DNA from: Riptortus pedestris
Taxonomy: Eukaryota > Arthropoda > Insecta > Hemiptera > Alydidae
Assembly (NCBI GenBank): GCA_019009955.1
Contig: CM032228.1
Location: 206,908,501 to 206,972,500 of the forward strand
Length of the DNA stretch: 64,000 nt
Reading direction: 5' to 3'
The notes beneath the pieces are model-generated. The model was not told the DNA's origin, did not search any database, and worked only from the letters and a program-made list of their open reading frames with translations. Made by a program: the position numbers and the translations under genes. Shown here in pieces: positions 45,840-57,829 of the stretch (its first letter is position 1; the number at the start of each line of letters is the position of its first letter).

Positions 45840-46560
45840 CCTTAGGTGCATCCGGACATTCGTCTGCTATGTTAATGTTGTCGTTGATCCTCTTAAGCCA
45901 TCTACAGTATTAAATATGATTTCTGGGTTCCCGGTCTCCTCATCGATTTTACCAGTTGTGTGCATGGATGAAAGTAGAAGGGTGTTCTTACCTTTTTGTG
46001 GAATATATGAAACCATCATACATTCAGGCTCATAAATAAATAATGAACTGCCAACAGGACGATTATTCAAGAGCTGTGGAGGAGTTTCTCGTTTATATTT
46101 TCGAACTGTTCCAACAAGTGTCAGCTTTTTTTGCCAAATTCCTTAGCCAGTTCACAAGAAGTATACCAATTCCTCGTTGTGACATTTCGGTTGGTGCCGG
46201 AAATTGGCTCAATGAGCTTTAGACAGTATTGAGTAGGAAGCAGCAGATCATTCTTCTCTCTCTTCGGTTCTCACCCAAATATGGTATGCCATCACAAAAT
46301 TAAAAAGTTTTAGCATCACACATTGAAATTATTTTGAGCCCGTACTTGTCTGGCTTTTGGGACATGTATACTTTGAATGGACATCTGCCCCTAAAGTTGA
46401 GTAATGTCTCATCTATTGTCACATATTCAGATGGAGTATAATTATCCTTACAATTTGGTACAAACATTGTCCAAATTTCTCTAAAGGCCGAAAATTTGTC
46501 AATTTCCTTTTTTGGAAATTTTCCTCTTATCGCGAGTAGTTTTAGAGTCAAATCTTATAG
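45840..46560 (-). pseudogene. piggyBac transposase remnant (catalytic core and downstream)
   Basis: On the minus strand 46300-46551 reads 'KKEIDKFSAFREIWTMFVPN' and then 'SEYVTIDETLLNFRGRCPF' followed by 'YMSQKPDKYGLKI'. This is the highly conserved piggyBac block carrying the first catalytic Asp (in TIDE). A stop ends that frame. Downstream, 45867-46070 reads 'TLLLSSMHTTGKIDEETGNP' and then EIIFNTVDG, the later core region. The third Asp motif is eroded. No TTAA-flanked termini were seen. It is independent of the piggyBac at 23688 because it covers a different part. Confidence 0.85.
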
Positions 46561-47130
46561 CCCTCAGCCAAAAATCGAATCAATTTTTCGGCATCACACA
46601 CCTAAATAACGATGGACCATCTGCAACGATGTCAACATGCAGTTGACTACTCATTAGGAGGGTATTAAGCACACCACTCTTTGTCCTCTTTGTTATAACG
46701 GCATGCGAGTACAACTTCCTGGTATCAAGTATGACACAACCTTGTCGTTCAAAGGTTAACTTGTATTTTAATTTATTTTATAAATTAGTGTTGTTTCGTA
46801 TTTGTGAATGATCGAAATACTTTTGTGTGTCTGATATTCAGTCATTTTTGTGACAAAAGGTACTAAAGATGGATCTGTTCCTCTGATAGTACATTGTGTC
46901 GTTAGTTAAACTTACTTTGGAATAAAGCGAACATTTTTTTTTTTTCAGGATTATTTCTCCTTCTCTGTGAACCCTAAATGCTTGAAACTTACACTGGGCA
47001 TGAGGTGTGCTGTAATAGAAGCTTTCACTGTAAATCACACGAATTAGTGCGAGTTTACCAAAGACAATACACACAAAATGATGTTTTGTTTATATAACAA
47101 AATATGTTATAGATTTGTAGCGCCTCCCCT
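46561..47130. other. Unassigned, possibly N-terminal piggyBac debris
   Basis: Lies upstream of the piggyBac core on the minus strand, but no clear motif. A poly(T) tract occurs near 46935. Confidence 0.3.
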
Positions 47131-47139
47131 TACAGGCAT

Positions 47140-48460
47140 CTTGGTATACTTTATCTGGCGTACGTTCCATTGATATTTTGTCTGTCTCATTTAAGTTCAT
47201 TCTCCGTTGATGTTATTGATTTATTCTTCGCTCGTATTGTTCATCTTTTTGACTTCATCAAATTTGATGTGTTGCTTGGTTTGCCAAAAATGTTCTGCTA
47301 ATGCATCTTCTTTCCGAAATCATTTTACACTCTTGAGTTGTTCAGGGACCTTGGTTTTAATCAACCTACCAGTCTGACCGATGCATTCCGGCCCCTAAGA
47401 ACAAATTACACTATTTACTATAGGTACTTTGATAAGGAGCTCATCCTTGCTGTTATGTATGATTTTTCGGACCGTATCAAATGCTATATCTATTCCATGC
47501 TTCCAAGGTATCCATGCAATTTTTTCCGTTGTACCATTAAACAATAGGTCTGTCGTTTGCCGGTCTGTTTTTCATTTGAAATATTCTTTCATTTTTTTTA
47601 TTTGTTTGGTTTGTTATTCTTCCGACAGCAACGCTGACGTGAAATATCCTTTGGCCGTTCGACGATTATCGACAGCATCTCTAGTGTCGAGTGAACAAAT
47701 ATTTCGTTCTCTGAGCTGAACGGTGGTGTGAATAACGTGTAGAAGATATCTATTGTAGTGTGTCCGTAATCTATAGCCATTCATTTAATTTTCTTTCGAC
47801 CGGATTTGTACCCTCTCCCTCCTCTTTTAATTCCATCGTGTGCTCAATGGCGGGGTGAATTGAGTTTAAGTGCCTTGGCAAATCATCCAAGTTATGTTTC
47901 CATGTGGCGATATGACGAATGTGTCATCGACATAAATATGTCATCGCTTGGTGGTACTTTCTTCGTTATACTCTTGAGATCCCAGATAATTCGACTAATG
48001 TCCTCATGGGAATTTTCTGTTTGTGTGTTATGGGTAAACCATATAAACTGTGTGGAAATGGTTCAGGATTTATTAATGGGCTACAATCTTGCTTGATCTA
48101 GAAGGGGGTTCCACGACTTTGCTTACTTCGTTCTTTATTCCATTGAGTGAGTCATCTCGTTTTTGTATATTCCTTGTTCCAATGGCTCCTTGAAGTATGT
48201 ACAAATCTCTCTCTTCATAATTGACCGTTGCGTTCTCATTGTCTACTGGCAGGACCAGTACATCATCCTGCTGTTTTATTTATTTTAAAACATATAAAAC
48301 TAGTTCTCATTCATCAGATTTCGTTTTAGTGTTGTTGCGCGTGAGACTTCTTGACTATATTACGCCAAAGATTCTTCCCAAGGACTTCCTGGAGCCTTCT
48401 TCCTGGAGTTCCTTACTCGCAATCTTGCTCAAGAAGGAAGGGTGCTAACCCAATGATAAC
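47140..48460 (-). pseudogene. Penelope-like element: reverse transcriptase and GIY-YIG endonuclease remnant
   Basis: Minus-strand blocks in order: 'SLYGLPITHKQKIPMRTLVE' (about 48000-48060), the RT catalytic block 'YVDDTFVISPHGN' (about 47905-47945), 'DDLPRHLNSIHPAIEHTMEL' (about 47845-47905) and 'GHTTIDIFYTLFTPPFSSEN' (about 47700-47760). After these come 'KHGIDIAFDTVRKIIHNSKD' (47430-47500), the endonuclease block 'ECIGQTGRLIKTKV' (about 47350-47390) and 'EDALAEHFWQTKQHIKFDEV' (about 47250-47310). This order, RT with YVDD then GIY-YIG, is diagnostic of endonuclease-bearing Penelope-like elements. There are frameshifts and stops throughout, and the 5' part is missing. Confidence 0.85.
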
Positions 48461-49005
48461 AAGTCCCATAGTAGCATCAGAGGCAAAAAAAGGAGTCAAT
48501 AAATGACAATAAAATTACAAATGATTTGAATAATTTGATTCTTTCGTGAAAAATTTAATATTAATGACATTGGACCAATCCGCTTTGGATTCGGATGTTC
48601 TTGAAAGGAAAAGAATTATTGAAGGTGGCAGTAGGATAGAAGAGGCCTAGGAACAGCTGTTAAATTGTTAAGTTTCCCAAGGGGTATGGCTGACTGCCGC
48701 AAGGGCCCAAAGCCAAGGGCTTTTCCTGATCAAATAGTTTTACAACACACTTTTCCAGATACAATGCACTGATATATCCAGGCATAGTAGTTAATCTTTC
48801 ATACAGGTTTTGGCTTTGACATCTGTCAAACTAAACATATCTTCCACACATACACACTCACATATATATATATATATATATACACATGGCTATAATTTCA
48901 TAATAACACTTTTACATATGTTCCTATTTACTCTTTGTTTTTGTTACAACTTGCTGTTCTGTTCCCCGTTTCTTTTTTACCTCTTGTGTTTGTTTTCATA
49001 GTCTT

Positions 49006-49063
<58 letters not shown>

Positions 49064-49390
49064 CATAATATTTGCTTCCTCTGATTTGTAACCTGTTTTC
49101 TTAACTTTGAGCTGCCTTTGGAAATTAGCAGTCACAAAACTTGAGGAACTCTAACTAATATATAAAATACTGCTAATTTTATTTCCTTGAACGAAGTAAA
49201 TTCAAATGTTCTTGTACTTAATAGAGATATAAAAGATTAGTTTAGGAATTGTTTTACTTAACAAAAAAATATCTATAAATTAAATACTTGAACTATGATA
49301 CCGCATATGACTTACAAAGAAAATAATTTAAAGAAAGGGCAGTATAATTTTTTTAATTTTATATAAGTACAAGACAATCATGGGGTTTCT
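48461..49390. other. No gene; two TA tracts
   Basis: TA arrays at about 48862-48880 and 49009-49061. Otherwise AT-rich sequence without motif. Confidence 0.5.
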
Positions 49391-49394
49391 ACTC

Positions 49395-49540
49395 AATATC
49401 TTTTTAATTATCAAGCTGGATATTTAACAGTTTTATTTAAAAAAGGTCAAGTTCGTTAATGGCCGAAATCTGATCAGGAGAAATAAAGGTTAGGTAAATG
49501 GATAAATCTTCGATTTTGAAATTTCAATCGTATTATTCAT
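49395..49540 (+). mobile_element. Degenerate HINE-like fragment
   Basis: 'ggtcaagttcgttaatggccgaaatctgatcag' is the conserved block downstream of the TA array in plus-strand copies. The ends are missing. Confidence 0.5.
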
Positions 49541-49810
49541 TTCGACCTTCCCTGAACCTCTTTCTACGTGAGGTCTGAACGTTTGTATTAAAATTGTTAT
49601 AGAGCCAACCTTTTTAATGATATTAAGTTCTATAATTGTTATACACACGTTTTCCTGCTAGTTTCATTACTAAGTAACGTATTTGTATTAAGTTTTCAGC
49701 CTTTAGTAGACTATCACATCAATATAACATTTATTTAATGTTTCTCTATCACTAAATATCTCATGTACAGCTGTAATTGGTTATCATACATTTAAGCCTT
49801 AATTTACTTG

Positions 49811-50431
49811 CAAGACTCTTCCGCCTCTAAATAAACTCCGTTTTTTATTGTCAATCTCTGGATAGGCTAATTTTCAGCAATTTTCTTTATGTGGGTATTC
49901 TAGTTATTACAGAGAATTTAGAGTCTAAGTCCATTGAACTAATCCCTTCAGGATTAGTAAACAACTAGATAAAACTCAGATTAGATTTATTTGTCGTGAA
50001 GTTGATCTATTGTAAACTGTAAGTAGTTTTTCGCACATTTAAACATCTTTAATTATTAACCAAACATTTTCTTTAATTAAAGTTTTATTTTTATTTCCGT
50101 CCAGAATAATGGGTCTTTCAAACTTAGATGGAAGGCCGGAGCTTACGTTACATTGCCAAAACGCTTGGGGTAGCGAAGTCTACCATTCACTGTAATAAAA
50201 ATGAAGAATAATTTATTTTTTTTTAAATGTGTTAATTTATCTTTTTCTTGTTTTTATTTTGTATTTTTTTGTAAATAATCAATAAAAATTATTCACTTTT
50301 GGCAGATTTTGTTTAAATAACCTATAGATTAACCAATTATTTTAATTAAAAAGATTAATATACATATATATTAAGTATTTAACAAAATTATAAGACTAAA
50401 TCTAAGTGTCCGGTTTTTTTGCGGTTGAGTG
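49811..50431 (+). mobile_element. Tc1-like miniature element B
   Basis: Right end GTGTCCGGTTTTTTTGCGG followed by TTGAGTG and TA (50432-50433), matching element A in inverted orientation. The left end is weak ('gactcttccgcc' near 49814), so that TIR has decayed. A longer transposase fragment survives (50128-50211): 'GRSLRYIAKTLGVAKSTIH', a Tc1-type helix-turn-helix, then a stop. Element A lacks about 19 bp at this point. Confidence 0.8.
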
Positions 50432-50433
50432 TA

Positions 50434-51130
50434 TGATGACTATTACTATAGTATACTACATTCTGACGGAACGAATCCACCACTTGATATGCTAAATTCC
50501 TTTTCCCTACATGGGAATCCAACTCTATTCTAAAATTAATGCAAGTGCATTAGTATGTGGTAGCAAGCATGAAATGACGTCCAAACAATATAGCTGGGCG
50601 CTCTTGGTTGGGGCCAAGACAAGGCTTCAAGACCTAGATCTTGTCAACCCTAAGAATAAAATAACATACCTAAATGAGGTGTGTCAAAGTCACTATTTTT
50701 GTGAGAGAATGTAAGGTATTAATATATTTATTCAATTCAGATAGAATCCAAGTTTATGTTCTTTGAACGGCAGAAATTTGACCTGCTTGAGTGAAATAGG
50801 AGAGGCATAATTTTGTATAAAGATGTACAAGATCTTGTGCATCCAATTGTTTCATGCAATTTATTCTCAGTGGAGAATTACAAAGTTTTTATCTTCTTCT
50901 TTGTTTTAAACTTTCAGTGAATCCCCTCTGAGGGATATACTCTTCCCGGGATACAACTGGATATCTTATATACTGTTTAAGTTTCAAATATCTTGTTACA
51001 AAATGTTTTTACTGTGGATGAAGCTGAGAATAGAACGTCGTGAGTGGATTCAGCAAGCAGGGAATACGTTTAGCTTAGGGGAAAAGTGAGAGAGAATTTG
51101 AGTGTTTGACGTTATAATTGTTTCGTTTTT
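50434..51130. other. No recognisable feature
   Basis: A 67-codon frame at 50511-50714 has mixed composition but no motif I recognise. Confidence 0.35.
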
Positions 51131-51745
51131 AGCAGAGTTCCCTTAAGGGAAATCAGCTATTGAGGTCGTACTCATGACGCGAGTTTCGAAAAATTTCTTC
51201 AAATGTCCATCGATCCTACCCAGGAGATGACGAAAATGAGGTCCGTTCAAAATTATATATATAGACAGATATATATATATTTGTCTGTTAGCGCTCTAGC
51301 GGTCGTAATTTTCGTTTAATCGTTACCAAACTAGATATTTAAACGTTTTATGCAAAAATAAAGATCAAGTTCGTTAATGGCTGAAATCGGATCAGTGGGA
51401 GGGGGGGGGGTTTAGAGGGGAGGATTTTCGAAAATTCGAAATATCTCCGTTACTATACGTCGGATCGAAAAATTATATAGAACCAATCTTATTACAAATG
51501 TAATTTACTATAAATAATGTTATATACATTTTTTCTTTATCTTGAATATTAACCAAGATATTTGCATTTTTCTGTTTTCAGCTTCTGAGATGAGATCGGC
51601 TAACTTCGGGTCTAGTCGTGAGTTTCTGTCAAGAGCTAGTTCGGGCCGTTCCCGTAATTGTTTGACTCTCTATTCTGAAATTTCTCTATTCTAAAACTTC
51701 ACGTGGGAAATCTGCTTAGTTTACGCAGCCTCTGCGTGACGGAAT
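51131..51745 (+). mobile_element. HINE-like repeat, copy 15 (complete, plus strand)
   Basis: Begins TTTTTAGCAGAGTTCCC with the palindrome CCCTTAAGGG, has a short TA/GACA tract, and ends with GGGAAATCTGCTTAG, 'acgcagcctctgcgt' (one hairpin-loop change) and GACGG followed by T-rich DNA. The insertion point is within a T run at both sides. Confidence 0.85.
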
Positions 51746-51899
51746 TTTATTTTAATATAATCGGTACCTGAAATTCAAAATGATAAAGTTGTAGAATCTC
51801 TCGAAGAAGTTGTAGAATTTAAAATACAATGGAAATAAGTAAGGAACTGAAAGAACTCTTTTTCTTTTTTTTTTGTAGCACAAATATTAAGTAAAGTTT

Positions 51900-52195
51900 T
51901 AATATGATTAGAATTTCATTTTACCAAATTTACCTTATGGAAATTATTTTTGATAGCTTCCTTTCAAAGCAAACTGACCCTATTTAGTAGATGACAAATA
52001 TGATATCTAAAAACCCCAATATTTAAATTGTCCATGTAAATCTAACGATTGATTCCAATTTCACATTAGGCTCACATAAGGTTCTTACTAAGAGAGAAAT
52101 AAAAAAAATAATATGTGGAATTAAATCATCAGAGTGTAATTCTGCCTGCGGGAAATTTGTTTAGCAGTCGCAGCCTCTCCGAGGCGGATTTTTAT
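51900..52195 (+). mobile_element. Strongly diverged HINE-like copy
   Basis: 'ctatttagtagatgacaaatatgat' and the end 'gggaaatttgtttagcagtcgcagcctctccgaggcgg' correspond to the two ends of the family. Confidence 0.4.
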
Positions 52196-52284
52196 TTAAT
52201 TCGTTTAATTATTAGTGCAATGAGTGAATCCTTAGAGCTATTTTTATTAACGTGAAAGAATTCTCATGTGCCTTGGCGGATTAG

Positions 52285-52375
52285 CAACGCGTGATCTTCA
52301 AACGCCGTATACGTAATTAGTTATAGTCTTGGTAAGAGGCCGGTGCTGTCACCTAATCTCGTGTCTCAACACCCT
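52285..52375 (+). repeat. Dispersed repeat shared with 43195-43295
   Basis: See 43195. The same ordered blocks are present. Confidence 0.45.
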
Positions 52376-52881
52376 TAATTGGCTTTTAACAATTCAATTA
52401 TTTTCATCTCACAATCCGATAATACTTTTATACTCCCTTGCCATGGAGGAAAGGGGCCATAGTTCTCAACGAATGTCTCGGAAACAACTAGCTTTTTATT
52501 TTATCAGATTTCCTCTATCAGCTACTGATGTGATTAACATAACACGATTTTTGGCAGTTTTATTTTTATGTCCACGAGTTCCAAATTAATAGGAAAAAAA
52601 AATTAAACTCCTACTAATTTATGTACCCACACTCATAAATCCATGGCTACATAGCCTTGTTGCGTAACTCGTTGTTCATGAGTACATTAAAAATGTTTCC
52701 CCTTGGAAGTATAAAGATTGGATTAGGTTATCCATTAAATAAGACATGCATTTTCACCCATAACACTTCTGTGCAGCCGTCCGCTTATTATAGCTTGAAC
52801 CAAGAAGAGACCATTGAAGAGTTGACCTTTAGAAAATTTGCCACAATAACGTTTGACTAAACAGGTTTTTTTTTTGTTTTT

Positions 52882-53813
52882 GAAGTGAAAACTTCTTTAG
52901 GCACGTTGTGCACCCCGTAAGGAAGCATTTGCGGGAGAGGAAAAAAGTATGAAATCGCGACACCGCCACCGCCACCGCTAGTACTAAGGTTTAGAAATAA
53001 AATCATATGGTATTTTATAACCTAATCATTTGATAGTTTATTTACAATTGAAGTGAAAACTTCTTTAGGCACGTTGTGCACCCCGTAAGGAAGCATTTGC
53101 GGGAGAGGAAAAATGTATGAAATCGCGACACCGCCACCTCCACCGCTAGTACTCAGCTCAAAGCTAAAGGAGCTTCTTTTCTTCATAACTCCTGAACCAA
53201 ATTAGCTAGAGTTTTCGTTCGCATACCATTTTAAAGAGAACAAAACCAGCATCATTTCGTTTACAGATACTATATATCTACCATTTTTACTTTCATAGAT
53301 ATTTTAATCCGAAGTTTAAATAAATTCGAATATTTAAATAAATAAATTCGAATATTTAAATAAATTCCGATATTTAAATAAATTCGAATCAAAACTGTTT
53401 TTATCCTACTTTAGCTACCATATACCGATTGTATCAGTTTTAGAAATTGGTGATGATGCTGGCAGTGATGATGGTGCAAGAGTTGTTGAAATTATGGATA
53501 GAAATTGATTTTTCTGAGTGTACTTAACTTATTTTTGTAAAGCATTTGTAATAATTCTGAAATGTATTTTTTTTCTTTTATGTAAAATAACTGAAATAAT
53601 TATGTATAGTATTTTATATTGATAAATAAAACAATTCGTGGTACATTATTTTTTTTTCACTATTATTTTTGTCATTTCATTTTTTCATGTAAAATAGAAC
53701 ATAACTGTTAATTATTGATAAATAACTAAAATATTTTTAAAATAAGACTTCGTAAAAAAATTTTCTCAGCAATGCCAAAATTGAGCGATCAAAGCTAAAG
53801 GAGTTTTCACTTC
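52882..53813. mobile_element. TIR-bounded element with internal 104-bp duplication
   Basis: The left end GAAGTGAAAACTTCTTTAG is repeated inverted at the right end as CTAAAGGAGTTTTCACTTC, with a few mismatches. The first 104 bp (52882-52985) recur directly at 53050-53153 with about two differences, including the GC-rich 'cgcgacaccgccacc' stretch. No transposase motif. No target duplication recognised. Superfamily unknown. Confidence 0.6.
53310..53392. repeat. 16-bp-type tandem repeat
   Basis: About four imperfect copies of 'atttaaataaattcga'. Confidence 0.85.
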
Positions 53814-54118
53814 TACCGGCAGTCCCCTGACTGCTTTTTTTATTTTCTATTTTTTTTTTTTAAAGACTGCATTACCGTAATCACTAAATAGGACATTAAT
53901 ATTCACCTCATGCTTCAAATACCAGTTCTACAATGTCATTACATTTTTTTTACGGTTTCAATGTGGGATGGATTTTTTTTTTGTTTTTTCGGTTGGCGTT
54001 ATAGACCTCTAAGATCCTCAGCAGCTCCCGTGAGTGTCTCGAGAGATTCTCGTCAAAATCTGATCATAAATCTCTCCATTCATTTCATTTTTTGACGTAG
54101 TGAGTGATCAACTCCCCC
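53814..54118. other. No recognisable feature
   Basis: T-rich sequence. A 61-codon frame without motif. Confidence 0.45.
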
Positions 54119-54302
54119 TCGTTAACTAAGGAGGACCTGGAATGAATTGTCTCCAGTAGTCTGAGAGGCACCATTGTCCAGAGGGTCAGTGGCCAGTTCA
54201 CTGCCTGTGGGCGGGATCTAAGAGAGTCATAATCGTTAGTCATCCCGAGAGGCTGTTAGACCCACCTGATCCATAAGCACTGCGACACTAGCGCGCTCTA
54301 GT
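54119..54302 (-). mobile_element. Second SINE family, fullest copy
   Basis: On the minus strand it starts near 'gcgctagtgtcgcagtgctt', which resembles an A box, and ends with 'caggtcctccttagttaac'. The tail is shared with 29769 and 34686. A B box is not clear, so the tRNA origin is tentative. Confidence 0.5.
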
Positions 54303-55269
54303 AACGAACTCGTGAGCTTTCTATGGGATGGATATTGGATGAATATTAACGAATTAAAGACCGTTTAATGTGTTCAAATACTGTATTTAACAATAAAATA
54401 GAACAGAAAGTCTAATGTTAAGAAAGGCATCGACTTCTAACTAAACCCCTACTCCTTTCAGAACAAAATATGGATCGTGTTGGCAATAGCCATTCCCTTA
54501 ATAGATATAGAAATAAATTCCATAATTCTATTAAGGCATTATAGAAGAATAGGAATAATTTTTGTTTGGAGACCTGCAGTTGAAATTTTGGAATTCATTA
54601 TTGTATAAATAAATATATACAAAACCAAATTCATTCATAATATATCGATAAACCCAATATTAACATACTCGTATAATAACGTAGACTTCCTCATTGTAGG
54701 TTTCGGTGCTTGGCTTATAGCTCCAGTGGTTCGTTCATCAATAAAAATGTAATCCAAAGTTTTGGAACCTCAACAAACAACTTCTTCAGGAATATTTAAA
54801 AATGAATTTCCCCATACTCTGGGGGCGTGGGGTGTAACACCCGCTGGTAATATCTTCCCATTGCAGAGGGTATAATAATTTCAATAATGCATGAAGAGTT
54901 CACAGAAACTCCGAAAATTAGCAAAACAATTTTACAAGCACAAATCGCTAGAACTGAAATTCAAAGCTCCACACAACGATATATTTTTGTTGAAGTAAAT
55001 TGTTCACTAATTATACATTGGAATGCTTATATCCTAGTATCACAAATAAATAAATAGTTGGCTGTCAAATATAAAAGCCCATTGTAATCCATCAAATCAT
55101 TTTTAAGTAAATACTCGTTTTTAAGTAAGACTTGTAAATTTCAAATTTGTAGCGATAGTTCCAATAATAAAATAATAAAGATCAAAAACTTGTAAAATAT
55201 TTGTCTTAGTGCCATACCTAAGTAAACCTTAGAGTTTAATATGAATAACCACATATTAAATAAATAAAT

Positions 55270-55331
<62 letters not shown>

Positions 55332-56240
55332 TCTCTTTAAGATTATGAGGCTAGAATGTTCTTTCATCGTCGTCAAACTCGATTTTAGAATGTTTCGTGT
55401 ATACTATAGATCTAGTTCGTCCCTCTTGTTTCTTAGAAAGACTAAGATCTTATATTCTTAATTCTTATTATTAATATTCTTAATTAATAATTATCATTCA
55501 GAGTAAAAAGATTATTCAAACCCGAGCCTAGTAGTACTTTTCAATCTAAGCCTTACTACTTGTAAAAATTCCGACCGTCGATCAAAAAACTACTCTTGTT
55601 AGCAAAAATTACACAAGAAAACAGTTACATCAATTGTTCTGTATTATTCCCTAACTGACCATATTTAACCATCAGGGATTACTCCCTACTCAGCTTCACC
55701 TTTTTCTGTCTCAGTCAAATTTTAGGAATTTTTTTTATTCAATCAGCCGTTTCCTCTTCGGTATCTATCACAGTTGGCACTTTTACGTTTATTGTCTAGA
55801 TTACAAGTCCGGATGAGTACCTTCAAACCATCCAGGCAATCGTAACCTCTAAGATTTTAAATATAATTTGAAATGTAGTGTTTCTTTATGACATTATCTT
55901 CTCTTATCTTCCTATTTCGAAGACTTGAGTCGCCATCGTATTTTAGGGGTATGAGCACCTGAGTTTTAACTATTTAAACCTTTGCACTAGGTGAACGTGT
56001 CAATGTCCAGCGCCCTTAGGCAAATCAGTACGGGTTATGGTAAATCTAATGTTTTCTTATTTACCATCGTTGTACACAAATTTTAAGCAGTAAAATAATG
56101 TTTTCAGCAAAAGCCACTGTGTTAACAAGGTCTCCAGAGTTATGCATACGTACTTGACCAACATGTAAGCTACATTAGGTTTTTGAATACAAAATATAAA
56201 AATTCATGTAGTGTAACAAATGGTTTTCAAATAACATATC
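54303..56240. other. No recognisable feature apart from a TA array
   Basis: (TA)n at about 55274-55328 within otherwise AT-rich unique sequence. Confidence 0.5.
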
Positions 56241-56660
56241 TGTTTGCCAAAAATATTCGCTGCCTTTATTCAATATCCCTATAAAGCCTTAAGCCCCTCC
56301 ATTTATCGGTGTTTAATTACTTTTAATCAATCGGGAGATCAATCCGAGGTTTGCTATTATTCGAGGGAGAGGTGGCTTTTGAACTACTCATTCTTCATCA
56401 TGATGAGGGATGAATCATTAAAAGCCCGACTGGAGCGGAACCTGACGGAGAGTTCTATCGGCAGACCATTAATTTTTATTTGCCGCCAGAAATCATTTCT
56501 CCTACCTCTTCGCCAGTCAAATATCTCTTTGTCTTTATCTTATCACCCTCTTCGATATTTTTTTAACAATCACTTTGATTTAGCTGTTTGTTTGTTTTTT
56601 TTCCTTTTATTTAGTTACTTTTCATATCAATGGAAATTGGTATTAAATAAATAGTATTGA
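56241..56660 (+). other. Longest non-repeat open stretch, unassigned
   Basis: An open frame of about 136 codons, not beginning at ATG, contains 'MMRDESLKARLERNLTESS' and a hydrophobic C-terminal stretch. The composition at 56340-56520 is less AT-rich. No homology is recognised; it may be chance or part of a remnant. Confidence 0.2.
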
Positions 56661-56930
56661 AGCCTTTTTAAAAAAGTAATAGTCTTAAAACTTATAAGTA
56701 CATATAAATTGCTGTCTTAAATTTTTAATGTCGATTATTCTCAATTCAGGGATAAAAAAATAGATTTCTCCATTGAATGGTCGTCATCGAAGAGATTAAC
56801 GTAATATTGTACATTTACATTGTACATTAGAGTTGTTGGACTCGACATCGGGGATCTCATACTATTTTTGTTTTATAATCCGTATGTTGCTGGATGTGGG
56901 AGGGCAGATCTGGGAAACAGGTCTTAATAA
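56661..56930. other. No recognisable feature
   Basis: AT-rich. Confidence 0.45.
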
Positions 56931-56934
56931 CAGA

Positions 56935-57005
56935 AAGTCTTCCCATTAATTTCTTTATTCACGCACAGGGCCTTATACCCACTAACGTGCCATCATCAGG
57001 TGCTA
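56935..57005 (-). mobile_element. Eroded hammerhead-like module
   Basis: On the minus strand 'cctgatgatggcacgttagtg' and a following AATAAAG share the layout of the modules at 35187 and 22563, but the GAAA is lost. Confidence 0.3.
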
Positions 57006-57829
57006 ACAAACAAACAAAAAAGAAACATGCTTAGGCCAAGTGATGTATCCAATAATTACATTTTGAAATATTTTAACAAAAATAGAATTACATACTAAAA
57101 TCAGTCTTACAAAACAGTCCTATCTTAAAAATATTAAAATCGAAGTCAAACATAAAACGAATATATTATAGTTTAATTAATTAAAAATAGTTAAAGTCAA
57201 ATAAAACATGAATAAATATTTTAAACATTAAAGACATCTATCATTTATGAAAAAGTTTCTATAAATTAACAATTATCCTAACTTTGCTGTATAATTGATG
57301 TTAACACCACGGCTTTGGGGCCACTACTGGCGACTAGCACAGAGGGAGAAGGCCTATCAGCAGGGAAGAACTTTCCATTTCCAATAAACGTTTAGACAGA
57401 CAGCTCTCCGCCTCTCCAGCTCAATGTAGAGGGTTGTTCTTTTTTGTAGAGTTGATACCGACACACAAGTGTCCATTCAGCAACGTGAAGCAATACAATA
57501 GCTGTTTGAATAATGAAGCACCGATGTCTGGAGAATAATAACACCATGATATGACACTTGTTCATTTTGTCAGTATTACTGATTTTGTGCCCCTTTAGGT
57601 TTTCCTCATTTCTATACTGTCATCATCACATATGATCTACAAAAGTCAAGTACTAGAACTAAATAAAACTGCTCCCATACGATATTAAATTGCTGTGGCA
57701 AAATAAAAAAAAAAAACCTATTCTTGCGAAAACTGCATACTTCAAAAACTGCGCAGAGTCGATCACGTATTTGAGAAGTACTAAGTAAATGATGGCAACC
57801 TTTCAGGAGCGATGACGCCATGAATATTC
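57006..57829. other. No recognisable feature
   Basis: Non-repetitive; no convincing frame. Confidence 0.45.

Noticed and set aside
47806..48096. 96-codon plus-strand frame
   Set aside because: Antisense shadow of the Penelope-like reverse transcriptase on the minus strand.
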